This document shows positions 42,279 through 50,276 of a stretch of DNA of 57,005 bases, piece after piece. Every line of letters starts with the position of its first letter. Position 1 is the stretch's first letter. Under the pieces are notes generated by a model. It was not told the DNA's origin. It did not search any database and worked only from the letters and a program-made list of their open reading frames with translations. Source of the DNA: Phreatobacter oligotrophus (lineage in GTDB: Bacteria > Pseudomonadota > Alphaproteobacteria > Rhizobiales > Phreatobacteraceae); assembly GCF_003046185.1 (NCBI RefSeq), contig NZ_PZZL01000012.1:1-57005 (forward strand), written 5' to 3'. A program made the translations under genes and the position numbers.

Positions 42279-43754
42279 ATGCGATGGCGATCGACACGGC
42301 TGTCCCTGATCCGGCCCGCCGCGGCGGGCCTCATCCTGGCGGCGAGCCTCTTCGCCGCCGCGCCAGCCACCGCGGGCTCCAACGACCTGCTGTTCCTGCT
42401 CCCTCCGCCCGCACCCGCTGCGCCGGCGGTGCCCGCTGCCCCGGATGTCGCGGCTGCACCCGCCCCGCCGGCTTCGCCCGAACCGGCCCCGGCTGCTCCA
42501 GCGGCGGAAGCCCCCACGCCCTCTCCGGCCCCGGCCCCTGCGACCGCCGCGGCATCGCCCGCCGCGGAGCCCGAGGCTGACCCGGCCGCAGCCCACGCCT
42601 CCGGCTTCCCCTTCGTCTATCCGGAGACCTGGAGCGAGGCCGCCCGCTTCGCCGACCTGCCCGGCTGGGCGGAGGACCGGCAGGACCTCGCGCTCAAGGC
42701 CTTCCGCATCTCCTGCCGCACGATCCTCGCCGCCTCAGGCCCGCCGCGCACGGCGCCGCGCGTCTGGCAGGCGGTGCGCGAGATCTGCCCGCGCGCCATG
42801 GCGCTGCCCGATCCCGTTCCGGCGGCGGAGGCCCGCGCCTTCTTCGAGCGCGAGTTCCGTCCCGTCCGCATCGCCCGCTTCGGCGAGCGCATCGAGGCCG
42901 ACGGCTTCCTCACCGGCTATTACGAGCCGGAGGTGCTGGCCTCGCGGGAGCGGACCGACGCCTTCCCCGCGCCCTTCCACGCCAAACCGGACGATCTCGT
43001 CTCGGCGCGCAGCGGCAGCGGCTTCGACGCCCGCTCCGGAGCCGGGCGCTGGGTCAACGGCCGCTTCCTGCCCTATTTCGACCGCGGCGAGATCGAGGAG
43101 GGCGCGCTCGCCGGCCGGGGCCTCGAGATCGCCTATGCGCGCGATCCGGTCGACGTCATGTTCACGCAGATCCAGGGGTCGGCGCGCCTGCGCTTTCCCG
43201 ACGGCACGACGCTGCGCATCGGCTATGCCGCCCATAACGGCCACCGCTACGTGCCGGTGGGCCGGGTGATGATCGAACGCGGCATCGCCACGCGCGAGCA
43301 GATGTCGATGGACTTCATCCGCGCCTGGATGGCCGACAATCCGGAGCCCGCCCGCGACGTGCGTCGGCAGAACCGCTCCTATGTCTTCTTCCGGGTGAAG
43401 AGCGAGCTCTCAGCCGAGGACGGGCCGATCGGCGCACAGGGCGTGCCGGTGACGGACTGGCGCACCATCGCGGTGGACCGCAACGTCCATGCCTATGGCA
43501 CGCCGGTCTTCATCGACGGCCTGCTGCCCACCGGCATCGGCGAGACGGGCGAGCCTTTCCGGCGGCTGATGGTGATGCAGGACACGGGCTCGGCCATTGT
43601 CGGGCCGGCGCGCGGCGACCTCTATCTCGGGACGGGACTGGAGGCGGGATCGGTGGCCGGCCGCATCCGCCATCGCGCCAACTGGTTCGTGCTGCTGCCA
43701 AGGAGCCTCTCGCCGGAGGTGGCGCAGGTGCCCGTGCCGGAGCCACGGCCGTGA
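42279..43754 (+). CDS. mltA: Membrane-bound lytic murein transglycosylase A
   Basis: A 491-residue exported lytic transglycosylase that cleaves peptidoglycan to 1,6-anhydroMurNAc products. The signal peptide is about residues 1-32 (cut near TAGSND), with no lipobox. A long Pro/Ala-rich linker follows (about 40-105). The MltA domain shows GFLTGYYEPEVLASRERTD near residue 210 and MFTQIQGSARLRFPDGTTLR near 293; the 3D domain holds the catalytic Asp region MVMQDTGSAIVGPARGDLYL near 430. The stop overlaps the next gene (GTGA). Confidence 0.93.
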   Translation: MRWRSTRLSLIRPAAAGLILAASLFAAAPATAGSNDLLFLLPPPAPAAPAVPAAPDVAAAPAPPASPEPAPAAPAAEAPTPSPAPAPATAAASPAAEPEADPAAAHASGFPFVYPETWSEAARFADLPGWAEDRQDLALKAFRISCRTILAASGPPRTAPRVWQAVREICPRAMALPDPVPAAEARAFFEREFRPVRIARFGERIEADGFLTGYYEPEVLASRERTDAFPAPFHAKPDDLVSARSGSGFDARSGAGRWVNGRFLPYFDRGEIEEGALAGRGLEIAYARDPVDVMFTQIQGSARLRFPDGTTLRIGYAAHNGHRYVPVGRVMIERGIATREQMSMDFIRAWMADNPEPARDVRRQNRSYVFFRVKSELSAEDGPIGAQGVPVTDWRTIAVDRNVHAYGTPVFIDGLLPTGIGETGEPFRRLMVMQDTGSAIVGPARGDLYLGTGLEAGSVAGRIRHRANWFVLLPRSLSPEVAQVPVPEPRP

Positions 43755-44329
43755 GCCGCCGCAAGAAGGACCTCTCGGCCGAGGACAAGCGCCTGTGGTC
43801 GCATGTGGCGCGGTCCGTCACGCCGCTGGACCCGGCGCGCGTGGCCCCCGAGCCCGAGCCGGAGCCCGAGCCCCCCGTGGTCGTCGCCGCCCCGGCCAAG
43901 CCCGCCCGCCGCACGGCGACCAAGCCGGCCCCGCCCGCGCCACCCGCGCCGCCACCTCTGGCCGCCCTCGAGAAGGGCCTGAAGCGCCAGCTGCAGCGCG
44001 GCCGCCGCGATGCCGATGCGCGGATCGACCTGCACGGGCTGACCCAGGAGGCGGCGCATCGCCGGCTCATCGCCTTCCTGCGCCGCGCCCAGGCCGAGGG
44101 CCACCAGCTCGTCATCGTCATCACCGGCAAGGGCGCGCCGAAGCGCCTGCGGGACATCGACGAGGACATGTTCCGCCCCGATCCCTATGCGCCGCGCGGC
44201 GTGCTCCGGCGCGTCGTGCCGGAATGGCTGTCACTCCCGGAGATGCGGCCGCTGGTGATCGGATTCGAGGAGGCGGCGCCCGGCCATGGCGGCGCTGGCG
44301 CGCTCTATGTGCGCATCCGCCGGCCCTGA
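43751..44329 (+). CDS. Smr/MutS2-type DNA-binding endonuclease domain protein
   Basis: A 192-residue protein with a basic, Pro/Ala-rich N-terminal half and a C-terminal Smr domain (about 95-190): DARIDLHGLTQEAAHRRLIA, then VITGKGAPKR and LSLPEMRPLVIGFEEAAPGHGG. The LHGLT and TGKG motifs are those of Smr nucleases that nick DNA or cut RNA in ribosome rescue. It starts with GTG at 43751, overlapping the mltA stop. Confidence 0.9.
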   Translation: MSRRKKDLSAEDKRLWSHVARSVTPLDPARVAPEPEPEPEPPVVVAAPAKPARRTATKPAPPAPPAPPPLAALEKGLKRQLQRGRRDADARIDLHGLTQEAAHRRLIAFLRRAQAEGHQLVIVITGKGAPKRLRDIDEDMFRPDPYAPRGVLRRVVPEWLSLPEMRPLVIGFEEAAPGHGGAGALYVRIRRP

Positions 44330-44434
44330 GCGCCCGAGCCGTCGATTTCCCGCCGCTGTGGCCATCGCGCCCTTGACCGGGCGGCATCGCGCGTGAATCG
44401 TCGCTGAAGCATCCGAACCGCAGTGAGCCGCCCC

Positions 44435-44977
44435 ATGCGCCCGCGCCTTTCCGCCCTCCTCGTCGCCCTCGCCGCCGGCCTGCTGACCGGCGCGCCGGCC
44501 GAGGCCCAGACCGCCGGCCCGCGCGGCCTCAATGGCACGACCTGGTCGACGAGCCGCGTGCCGGGCGACGCTGCCGGCCTCGGCGAGGACCTCAGGATGC
44601 GCGGCGTGGCGGGCGTACTGCTGTTCCGCGATCCGCGCTACCAGAACCAGCTGCTGCCCTGCGACGACACCGCCGCGCTGGAGAAGATCCAGCGGCGCTT
44701 TGCCGAGAAGGAGGAGCGGTTCTGGAATTCGAGCCTCTCCATCCGCGGTTTCGACCATGTGCGGCTGGTCACCACCAATCCCTATAACCAGAACCTGATC
44801 CCGCGCCGCTTCTGCACCGCGCGCGCCGTGCTGTCCGACGGCCGCGTGCGCCGCATCGACTACGCGATCATGGAGGACCAGGGCATCATCGGGGCGAGCT
44901 TCGGCGTCGAATGGTGCGTCTCCGGCCTCGACCGCGGCCGCAGCTTCGACCCGGCCTGCCGGATGGCGCGGCCCTGA
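44435..44977 (+). CDS. Exported protein of unknown function
   Basis: A 180-residue protein with a Sec signal (MRPRLSALLVALAAGLLTGA, cut near AEAQ, about residue 25). The mature part has three Cys (LLPCDD, RRFCTARAV, VEWCVSG) plus one near the end (DPACRMARP), which could form two disulfides. RFWNSSLSIRGFDHVRLVTT and DYAIMEDQGIIGASFGVEWC are its most recognisable stretches; I know of a conserved family with this ending but no function. ATG 44435 is preferred; GTG 44423 is also in frame. Confidence 0.75.
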   Translation: MRPRLSALLVALAAGLLTGAPAEAQTAGPRGLNGTTWSTSRVPGDAAGLGEDLRMRGVAGVLLFRDPRYQNQLLPCDDTAALEKIQRRFAEKEERFWNSSLSIRGFDHVRLVTTNPYNQNLIPRRFCTARAVLSDGRVRRIDYAIMEDQGIIGASFGVEWCVSGLDRGRSFDPACRMARP

Positions 44978-45073
44978 CCGCGATCCGGCCGGGGCTGAGC
45001 TGCATCCGGAAAAGTCCGTTCTTGTTTCGTTCCTGACTAGCGGCGAGACTGCCGGCAGCGTGGGAGGTGTTCC

Positions 45074-45802
45074 ATGGTCGGTGTTCGGCAGGTCCTGAGG
45101 GCAGTGCGTGGCGGCTGGTCGGCCGTGCTTCTGGCGGCGCTCCTGGCCGCGGGCCTAACGGCGGGGCTCGCCGCCGCCACACCGGCCCGGGCCCAGGCCC
45201 AACCAGGCGCGGCACCCGGCTCCTTCGACTTCTTCGTGCTGGCGCTGTCCTGGTCGCCCTCGTTCTGTGAGGCCAATGCCGACCGCACCGAGCGCTCCAT
45301 GCAATGCGCCGGCGAGAGGCCCTATGCCTTCGTCGTGCACGGCCTCTGGCCGCAGCGCACCCGCGGCTTCCCGGAATATTGCCAGGTGCCGCCGCCCTAT
45401 CTCGACCGCTCGGTGATCAACGGCATGCTCGACATCATGCCGGCACCGGGCCTCGTGCGGCACCAGTGGGCCAAGCACGGCACCTGTGCGGATGCGCGCT
45501 CGCCGCGCAGCTATTTCGAGCTGGTGCGCCAGGCCCGCGCCAAGATCCGCATCCCGCAGGAGTTCGAGGCCCTCGCCGAGCCGAAGACGGTGACGCCGGA
45601 CGAGGTCGAGGAGGCCTTCATCCGCGCCAATCCCGGGCTTGGCCGCGACATGGTGGCGGTGCAGTGCGACCAGCGCCGCTTGCGCGAGGTGCGCATCTGC
45701 ATCGGCCGCGACATGAACTTCACGGCCTGCGAGGAGATCGACCGGCGGGCATGCCGGGCGCAGCGCCTCGTCATGCCGCCGGTGCGGTCGGGCCGCAGCT
45801 GA
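45074..45802 (+). CDS. Secreted ribonuclease T2
   Basis: A 242-residue RNase T2, which degrades RNA through 2',3'-cyclic phosphates in the periplasm or outside the cell. A long signal peptide is cut near residue 41 (PARAQA). Both active-site regions are present: CAS1 VVHGLWPQ with His89, and CAS2 VRHQWAKHGTC with His130, Lys134 and His135. The Glu of the usual HEWxKHG is Gln131 here. The ATG at 45074 follows GGGAGGTGTTCC. It appears monocistronic. Confidence 0.92.
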   Translation: MVGVRQVLRAVRGGWSAVLLAALLAAGLTAGLAAATPARAQAQPGAAPGSFDFFVLALSWSPSFCEANADRTERSMQCAGERPYAFVVHGLWPQRTRGFPEYCQVPPPYLDRSVINGMLDIMPAPGLVRHQWAKHGTCADARSPRSYFELVRQARAKIRIPQEFEALAEPKTVTPDEVEEAFIRANPGLGRDMVAVQCDQRRLREVRICIGRDMNFTACEEIDRRACRAQRLVMPPVRSGRS

Positions 45803-45822
45803 CAGGGCGACCTGACGCGGCG

Positions 45823-45870
45823 CGTTAACCTCCGGACCGGGCGGTGAACGAATCCCGTCCGAATCACGGA
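45823..45870. repeat. Imperfect direct repeat, left copy
   Basis: The stretch GTTAACC ... GGTGAACGAATCCCGTCCGAATCAC-GGA recurs with few changes at 46384-46429. The two copies bracket repeat element 3 in a 757-base gap with no gene. Confidence 0.55.
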
Positions 45871-46065
45871 CATGATCCGGATCGCGCTTCGTTCCGGCGG
45901 AATGCCGGGGGTTTCGGGCCGCTCGCCGACGGGTGTCGCGGGGTGTGGTGCGCGGACGAGCGCTTGTGCTCCTGCCGGAGATGACCGGCGCGTGCCGTTT
46001 CGGGGCAACGCACCGGCGCGCAGGTTCGCGGAAAGCGCGCGTCGCCGGGGAGGAGGCGGCTCACG

Positions 46066-46319
46066 GCCCCTCACCCTTCCCTCTCCCCGCAGGCGGGGAG
46101 AGGGGACGACGACGTCCCGTCCTGCCCACAGGCGTCACGCCAGGCCCAGCCCGTTGGCGGTGAGGCTTGATCGTGTCGGCGCATCTACCCGCCAGCGCGA
46201 AGAGCGTTTCGGCGTGGGCGTGTCTGTGACAGCGCGGGCCTTGCCAGCGGACGGATCGGAACACGCGCGACGCTGTCGCCCCCTCTCCCCGCCTGCGGGG
46301 AGAGGGAAGGGTGAGGGGC
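46066..46319. repeat. Composite inverted-repeat element, copy 3
   Basis: Arms at 46066-46104 and 46281-46319 are exact 39-base reverse complements with the same C/T-rich part and inner hairpin (CTCTCCCCGC-AG/CT-GCGGGGAGAG) as the other copies. The centre is longer (176 bases) but keeps the CGACGT and GCGACGCTGT edges. It sits between the RNase T2 gene and the end of the dehydrogenase gene. Confidence 0.9.
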
Positions 46320-46383
46320 ATCTGAGCAAGCGTGAGGCCGCCGGCTCGCAGGGCAAGACGGACAACCCCACGATTCCCGTCGC

Positions 46384-46429
46384 CGTTAACCCTTCGATCA
46401 GCCGGCGAACGAATCGCGTCCGAATCAGG
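46384..46429. repeat. Imperfect direct repeat, right copy
   Basis: GTTAACCCTTC ... CGGCGAACGAATCGCGTCCGAATCAGGA parallels 45823-45870. Downstream, GTTCCGGC also recurs in both copies. The rest of the 45803-46559 gap holds repeat element 3 and nothing else I recognise. Confidence 0.55.
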
Positions 46430-46559
46430 AGAACGGCCGCGTTCCGGCTTTGCCCCCGGCCCAATCTGGCCGGATCGGGCCATCCGGAACAATGTGCCGA
46501 CGCGCCGAGCCCCGCCGCCCCGCCTGCCGGTTAACCCTTGCGTCCCGCTCCGGGACCGC

Positions 46560-48950
46560 TCAGGCGAGTTGGCGCAGGTAGCGAACGGGACGGGCGCCCA
46601 TCACCGCCTGGGCGGCGTGCAGGATGGCGTTGGCGTCGATGCCGTGGTGCCGGTAGAGGTCGTCGATCGTGCCGGTCTGGCCGAAATGCTCGACGCCGAG
46701 CGAGCGCACCCGATGGCCGTGGACGGCGCCGAGCCAGGCCAGCGTCGCCGGATGGCCGTCGACCACCGTGACGAGGCCGCAATCGCGCGATAATCCGCCG
46801 AGCAGTCGCTCCACATGGCTCGTCGCGCCGTGATGGCCGCGCTGGCGGGCGCGTTCGACCGCCGTCCAGCCGGCATTGAGCCGATCGGCGGAGGTGATGG
46901 CGAGCACGCCGACATCGCGATGCGTCTCGGCGAGAAGGCCCGCGGCGGCGATGGCCTCGGGCGCCACGGCGCCCATATAGGCGATCACCACCGAGGCGTT
47001 CGGGCCGGGCTTGCGCATCCAGTAGGCGCCATTGATGACATCGGCCGAGAGGGCCTCGTCCATGGCGCGCTGTGGCTGGTCGATGGTGCGGGTCGACAGG
47101 CGCAGATAGACCGAGCCGCCGGTCTCGTCGCGCAGCCAGGTCTCCTCGTCCGGATCGCCCTCGCCGTCGCGCTGCATGTAGTCGAAGCCGAAGCGCATGA
47201 TCGCCGCGAGCTCGTCGACGAAGGCCGGCTCGAAGGCGGCGAGCCCGTCCTGCGCCATGCCGATGAGCGGCGTCGCAATGGACTGGTGGGCGCCGCCCTC
47301 GGGGGCGAGGGTCACGCCGGACGGCGTCGCCACCAGCATGAAGCGGGCGTCCTGGTAGCAGGCATAGTTGAGGGCATCGAGGCCGCGCTGGATGAACGGG
47401 TCATAGAGCGTGCCGACGGGCAGCAGCCGCTCGCCGTGGATGGAATGGGTGAGGCCGAGGGCCGAGAGCAGGATGAAGAGGTTCATCTCGGCAATGCCGA
47501 GCTCGATATGCTGGCCCTTCGGCGAGAAGTCCCAGGCGAAGGTCGAGGGAATGCGCTCCTGCCGGAAGGTGTCGGCCAGCGCCTCACGGGCGAAGAGGCC
47601 GCGGCGATTGACGAAGGCGCCGAGATTGGTCGAGACGGTCACGTCCGGCGAGCAGGTGACGATGCGCTCGGCGAAGGGCTCGCTGCCCCTGGCGATCTCG
47701 TTGAGGATGAGGCCGAAGCCCTGCTGGGTCGACATGGCGGCCTGGGCCGGCACCGCCAGGCGCGCCGGGACGGGCAGCTTCGGCGCCGAGAAGCGGCGGC
47801 GGCCGCGCGCGGCGAAGGGCACGCGCTTCAGATAGGCCCTGAGCTCCGCCTCCGGCACGGCGAGGCCCTCGAAGGGCTCCCATTCCTTCCCCGGCCGCAC
47901 ATTCATGGCGGTGCGGAAGGCCTCCATCTGCGCCGGCGTCATTAGCCCCGCATGGTTGTCCTTGTGGCCCTGGAAGGGCAGGCCGAAGCCCTTGATCGTA
48001 TAGGCGATGAAGCAGACGGGCCGGTCGTGGTCGATGCTCTCGAAGGCCTCGAGCAGCGAGGGCATGTCATGGCCGGCAAGGTTCGTCATGAGCCGGGCCA
48101 GTTCGGCATCCGAGCGCCGGTCGAGCAGCGCTGTCACCGCGCCCTGGTCGCCGATATCGTCCTGCAGGCGCTTCCGCCAGGCGGCGCCGCCCTGGTAGCA
48201 GAGCGCGGCATAGAGCTGGTTCGGGCAGGTGTCGATCCACTGGCGCAGCCGCTCGCCGCCGGGCTCGGCAAAGGCGGCCTCCAGCAGCTTGCCGTATTTG
48301 AGGATCACCACGTCCCAGCCGAAATTGCGGAACATGGCCTCGAAGCGCTCCCACAGGCCCTCGCGCACCACGGCATCGAGGCTCTGGCGGTTGTAGTCGA
48401 CCACCCACCAGGTGTTCCTCACACCGTGCTTCCAGCCCTCGATGAGGGCCTCGTAGATATTGCCCTCGTCCATCTCGGCATCGCCGATGAGGGCGACCAT
48501 GCGGCCTTCCGGCCGCTCGGTGCCCCAGCCATGGGCGCGGACATAGTCCTGGGCGAGGGAGGAGAAGAGCGTCTGGGCGACGCCGAGGCCGACCGAGCCG
48601 GTGGAGAAATCGACGTCGTCGCCGTCCTTGGTGCGCGAGGGATAGCTCTGCGCGCCCTTGTAGCCACGGAAATTCTCCAGCTTCTCGCGGGTCTGGTTGC
48701 CCAGGAGATACTGGATGGCGTGGAAGTTCGGGCTCGCATGGGGCTTCACCGCCACCCGGTCCTCGGGCCGCAGCACGGCGAAGTAGAGCGCCGTCATGAT
48801 GGTGGCGAGCGAGGCGGAGGAGGCCTGGTGGCCGCCGACCTTCAGCCCGTCGCGGTTGTCGCGCAGATGGTTGGCATTGTGGATCGTCCAGGAGGCGAGC
48901 CAGAGGATCTTCTGCTCGAGCGCGGCGAGGGCCTTCAGGCGGTCGGTCAC
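46560..48950 (-). CDS. Homodimeric-type 2-oxo-acid (pyruvate-like) dehydrogenase E1
   Basis: A 796-residue thiamine-diphosphate enzyme of the AceE type, which decarboxylates a 2-oxo acid and passes the acyl group to an E2 lipoyl domain. The ThDP motif is GDAEMDEGNIYEALIEGWKH ending in VVDYNRQSLD, as in AceE. WLASWTIHNANHLRDN and GHQASSASLATIMTALYF near the start and YACYQDARFMLVATPSGVTL in the second half also match. It is shorter than E. coli AceE (about 887). No E2 or E3 gene is near, but an Lrp regulator is divergent, as for the MdeB/MdeR pair of Pseudomonas methionine catabolism. Substrate unproven: pyruvate or 2-oxobutyrate. Confidence 0.85.
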   Translation of the reverse strand: MTDRLKALAALEQKILWLASWTIHNANHLRDNRDGLKVGGHQASSASLATIMTALYFAVLRPEDRVAVKPHASPNFHAIQYLLGNQTREKLENFRGYKGAQSYPSRTKDGDDVDFSTGSVGLGVAQTLFSSLAQDYVRAHGWGTERPEGRMVALIGDAEMDEGNIYEALIEGWKHGVRNTWWVVDYNRQSLDAVVREGLWERFEAMFRNFGWDVVILKYGKLLEAAFAEPGGERLRQWIDTCPNQLYAALCYQGGAAWRKRLQDDIGDQGAVTALLDRRSDAELARLMTNLAGHDMPSLLEAFESIDHDRPVCFIAYTIKGFGLPFQGHKDNHAGLMTPAQMEAFRTAMNVRPGKEWEPFEGLAVPEAELRAYLKRVPFAARGRRRFSAPKLPVPARLAVPAQAAMSTQQGFGLILNEIARGSEPFAERIVTCSPDVTVSTNLGAFVNRRGLFAREALADTFRQERIPSTFAWDFSPKGQHIELGIAEMNLFILLSALGLTHSIHGERLLPVGTLYDPFIQRGLDALNYACYQDARFMLVATPSGVTLAPEGGAHQSIATPLIGMAQDGLAAFEPAFVDELAAIMRFGFDYMQRDGEGDPDEETWLRDETGGSVYLRLSTRTIDQPQRAMDEALSADVINGAYWMRKPGPNASVVIAYMGAVAPEAIAAAGLLAETHRDVGVLAITSADRLNAGWTAVERARQRGHHGATSHVERLLGGLSRDCGLVTVVDGHPATLAWLGAVHGHRVRSLGVEHFGQTGTIDDLYRHHGIDANAILHAAQAVMGARPVRYLRQLA

Positions 48951-49047
48951 GGCGGTCTCCGGGCGGCGGCGGGGAGGTGCGGGGGTGCGCGATCATGCCA
49001 AGCGCCGCCGGTGCATTCCCACCAAAGATCATCCGACAGATGGGACA

Positions 49048-49070
49048 CAATCAGCAGATCCTGCTAATTT
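49048..49070. promoter_or_regulatory. Candidate Lrp-type operator
   Basis: AGCAG-ATC-CTGCT (49053-49065) is a 5-3-5 inverted repeat with A+T-rich edges (ACAAT on the left, AATTT on the right), in the 147-base gap between the divergent dehydrogenase and Lrp genes, about 30 bases before the Lrp start. Size and form fit Lrp/AsnC binding sites. Confidence 0.5.
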
Positions 49071-49097
49071 TGAGCCTCTCATGAGTGGAAGATCGCC

Positions 49098-49559
49098 ATG
49101 ACGCTTGATGCCATCGACCGCCGCATCCTCGCCGAACTGCAGCGCGACGGGCGCATCACCAACCAGGCCCTGGCCGAGAAGGTCGGACTGTCGGCGACAC
49201 CCTGCCTGCGCCGGGTGAAGCGGCTAGAGGAGGCCGGCATCCTGCGCGGCTATGTGGCGGTGGTGGACCAGAAGGCGGTCGACCTGCCGGTCAGCGTCTT
49301 CATCTCCATCAAGCTGGAGCGCCAGCGCGAGGAGGACCTCGACCGGTTTGCCGAGGCCGTCTCCCGCTGGCCCGAGGTGATGGAGTGCTACCTGATGACC
49401 GGCCAGCGGGATTACCTGATGCGCGTCGTCTGCGCGGATCTTCCGGCCTATGAGCGTTTCCTGAAGGCCCGGCTCACCCGCCTCGACGGCATCGCCTCGA
49501 TCGAGAGCTCCTTCGCCCTCGCCCAGGTGAAGCACACCAACGTGCTGCCGATCGGGTGA
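49098..49559 (+). CDS. Lrp/AsnC-family transcriptional regulator
   Basis: A 153-residue regulator. The N-terminal helix-turn-helix is LDAIDRRILAELQRDGRITN with LAEKVGLSATPCLRRVKRLE, the classical Lrp signature. The C-terminal RAM domain follows (about 65-145: VSVFISIKLERQREEDLDRF, VMECYLMTGQRDYLMRVVCA), which binds amino acids and mediates octamers. It is divergent from the 2-oxo-acid dehydrogenase gene and probably controls it in response to an amino acid, in the way MdeR does. Confidence 0.93.
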   Translation: MTLDAIDRRILAELQRDGRITNQALAEKVGLSATPCLRRVKRLEEAGILRGYVAVVDQKAVDLPVSVFISIKLERQREEDLDRFAEAVSRWPEVMECYLMTGQRDYLMRVVCADLPAYERFLKARLTRLDGIASIESSFALAQVKHTNVLPIG

Positions 49560-49579
49560 GGGCCTCGGGCCGAGGGACA

Positions 49580-50008
49580 TCAGTCGTCAGGATGGGTCCC
49601 CTCGAAGCGGAATCCGTCCGTCTTCTTCGTGAAGATGAAAATGGTCCGGCCGCAGAACAGGGAGAATCCCTCGGTGCCCTCGCCGTCCTTGTAGTAAACG
49701 GGTCGCGCCGTCTGCAGGCAATTGCGGTCGCGCTGCGTGAACATGCGCCGATAGATCCGGGTCTCGAAATAGGCCCGGTCGCGGAAGGCATCGTCATAGT
49801 AGATCGGCATGCGCGTGAGCGAGGCGACGGCGCTTGCATCATTGGCGCGCAGCGCTTGGCGGAACTCGGCGATGAAGGTGCGGAATTCGGCCTGGGTGGC
49901 CGGCGGCGCCGGCGGGTCGCGCTGGGCGAGGGCTTGGCCGCCGGAGAGGACGGCGAGGGCCAGCCCGAAGGCGGCGGCGGTGGCGAAGAAGCGGCGCGTG
50001 AATGACAT
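49580..50008 (-). CDS. Small exported protein of unknown function
   Basis: A 142-residue protein with a signal peptide (MSFTRRFFATAAAFGLALAV, cut near ALAQ, residue 29). The mature part begins with a helix (QAEFRTFIAEFRQALRANDA) followed by LTRMPIYYDDAFRDRAYFET, and ends with beta strands containing a Cys pair (NCLQTARPVYY, FSLFCGRTIFIF). The arrangement is NTF2/SnoaL-like but I cannot assign a family. The ATG at 50008 is where the signal begins; the frame is open to 50137. Confidence 0.75.
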   Translation of the reverse strand: MSFTRRFFATAAAFGLALAVLSGGQALAQRDPPAPPATQAEFRTFIAEFRQALRANDASAVASLTRMPIYYDDAFRDRAYFETRIYRRMFTQRDRNCLQTARPVYYKDGEGTEGFSLFCGRTIFIFTKKTDGFRFEGTHPDD

Positions 50009-50276
50009 GATCGAGGGTCCTTGCGGGTGAGGTGTCCGAGGTCCCCGACGGTCGCCTCCACCGCCGCGTGCGGGTCGATCCCCGCATCGGCCGTGGAGAC
50101 CACCGCCCCCCTGACGCATCGCCTTATGCCAGCGCAACGCTGTGCGTCCGTGCCGTTACCGAATAGGCTGTGTTTCCAATGAGACAGGCTGCGTTTCGGC
50201 GCCGCAGGCCCTCGCCTTTGACAGCGCGCCTTCAGGCTCTACCCTCTCGCTCACCGCATCAGGAGGCCGAGCGACC

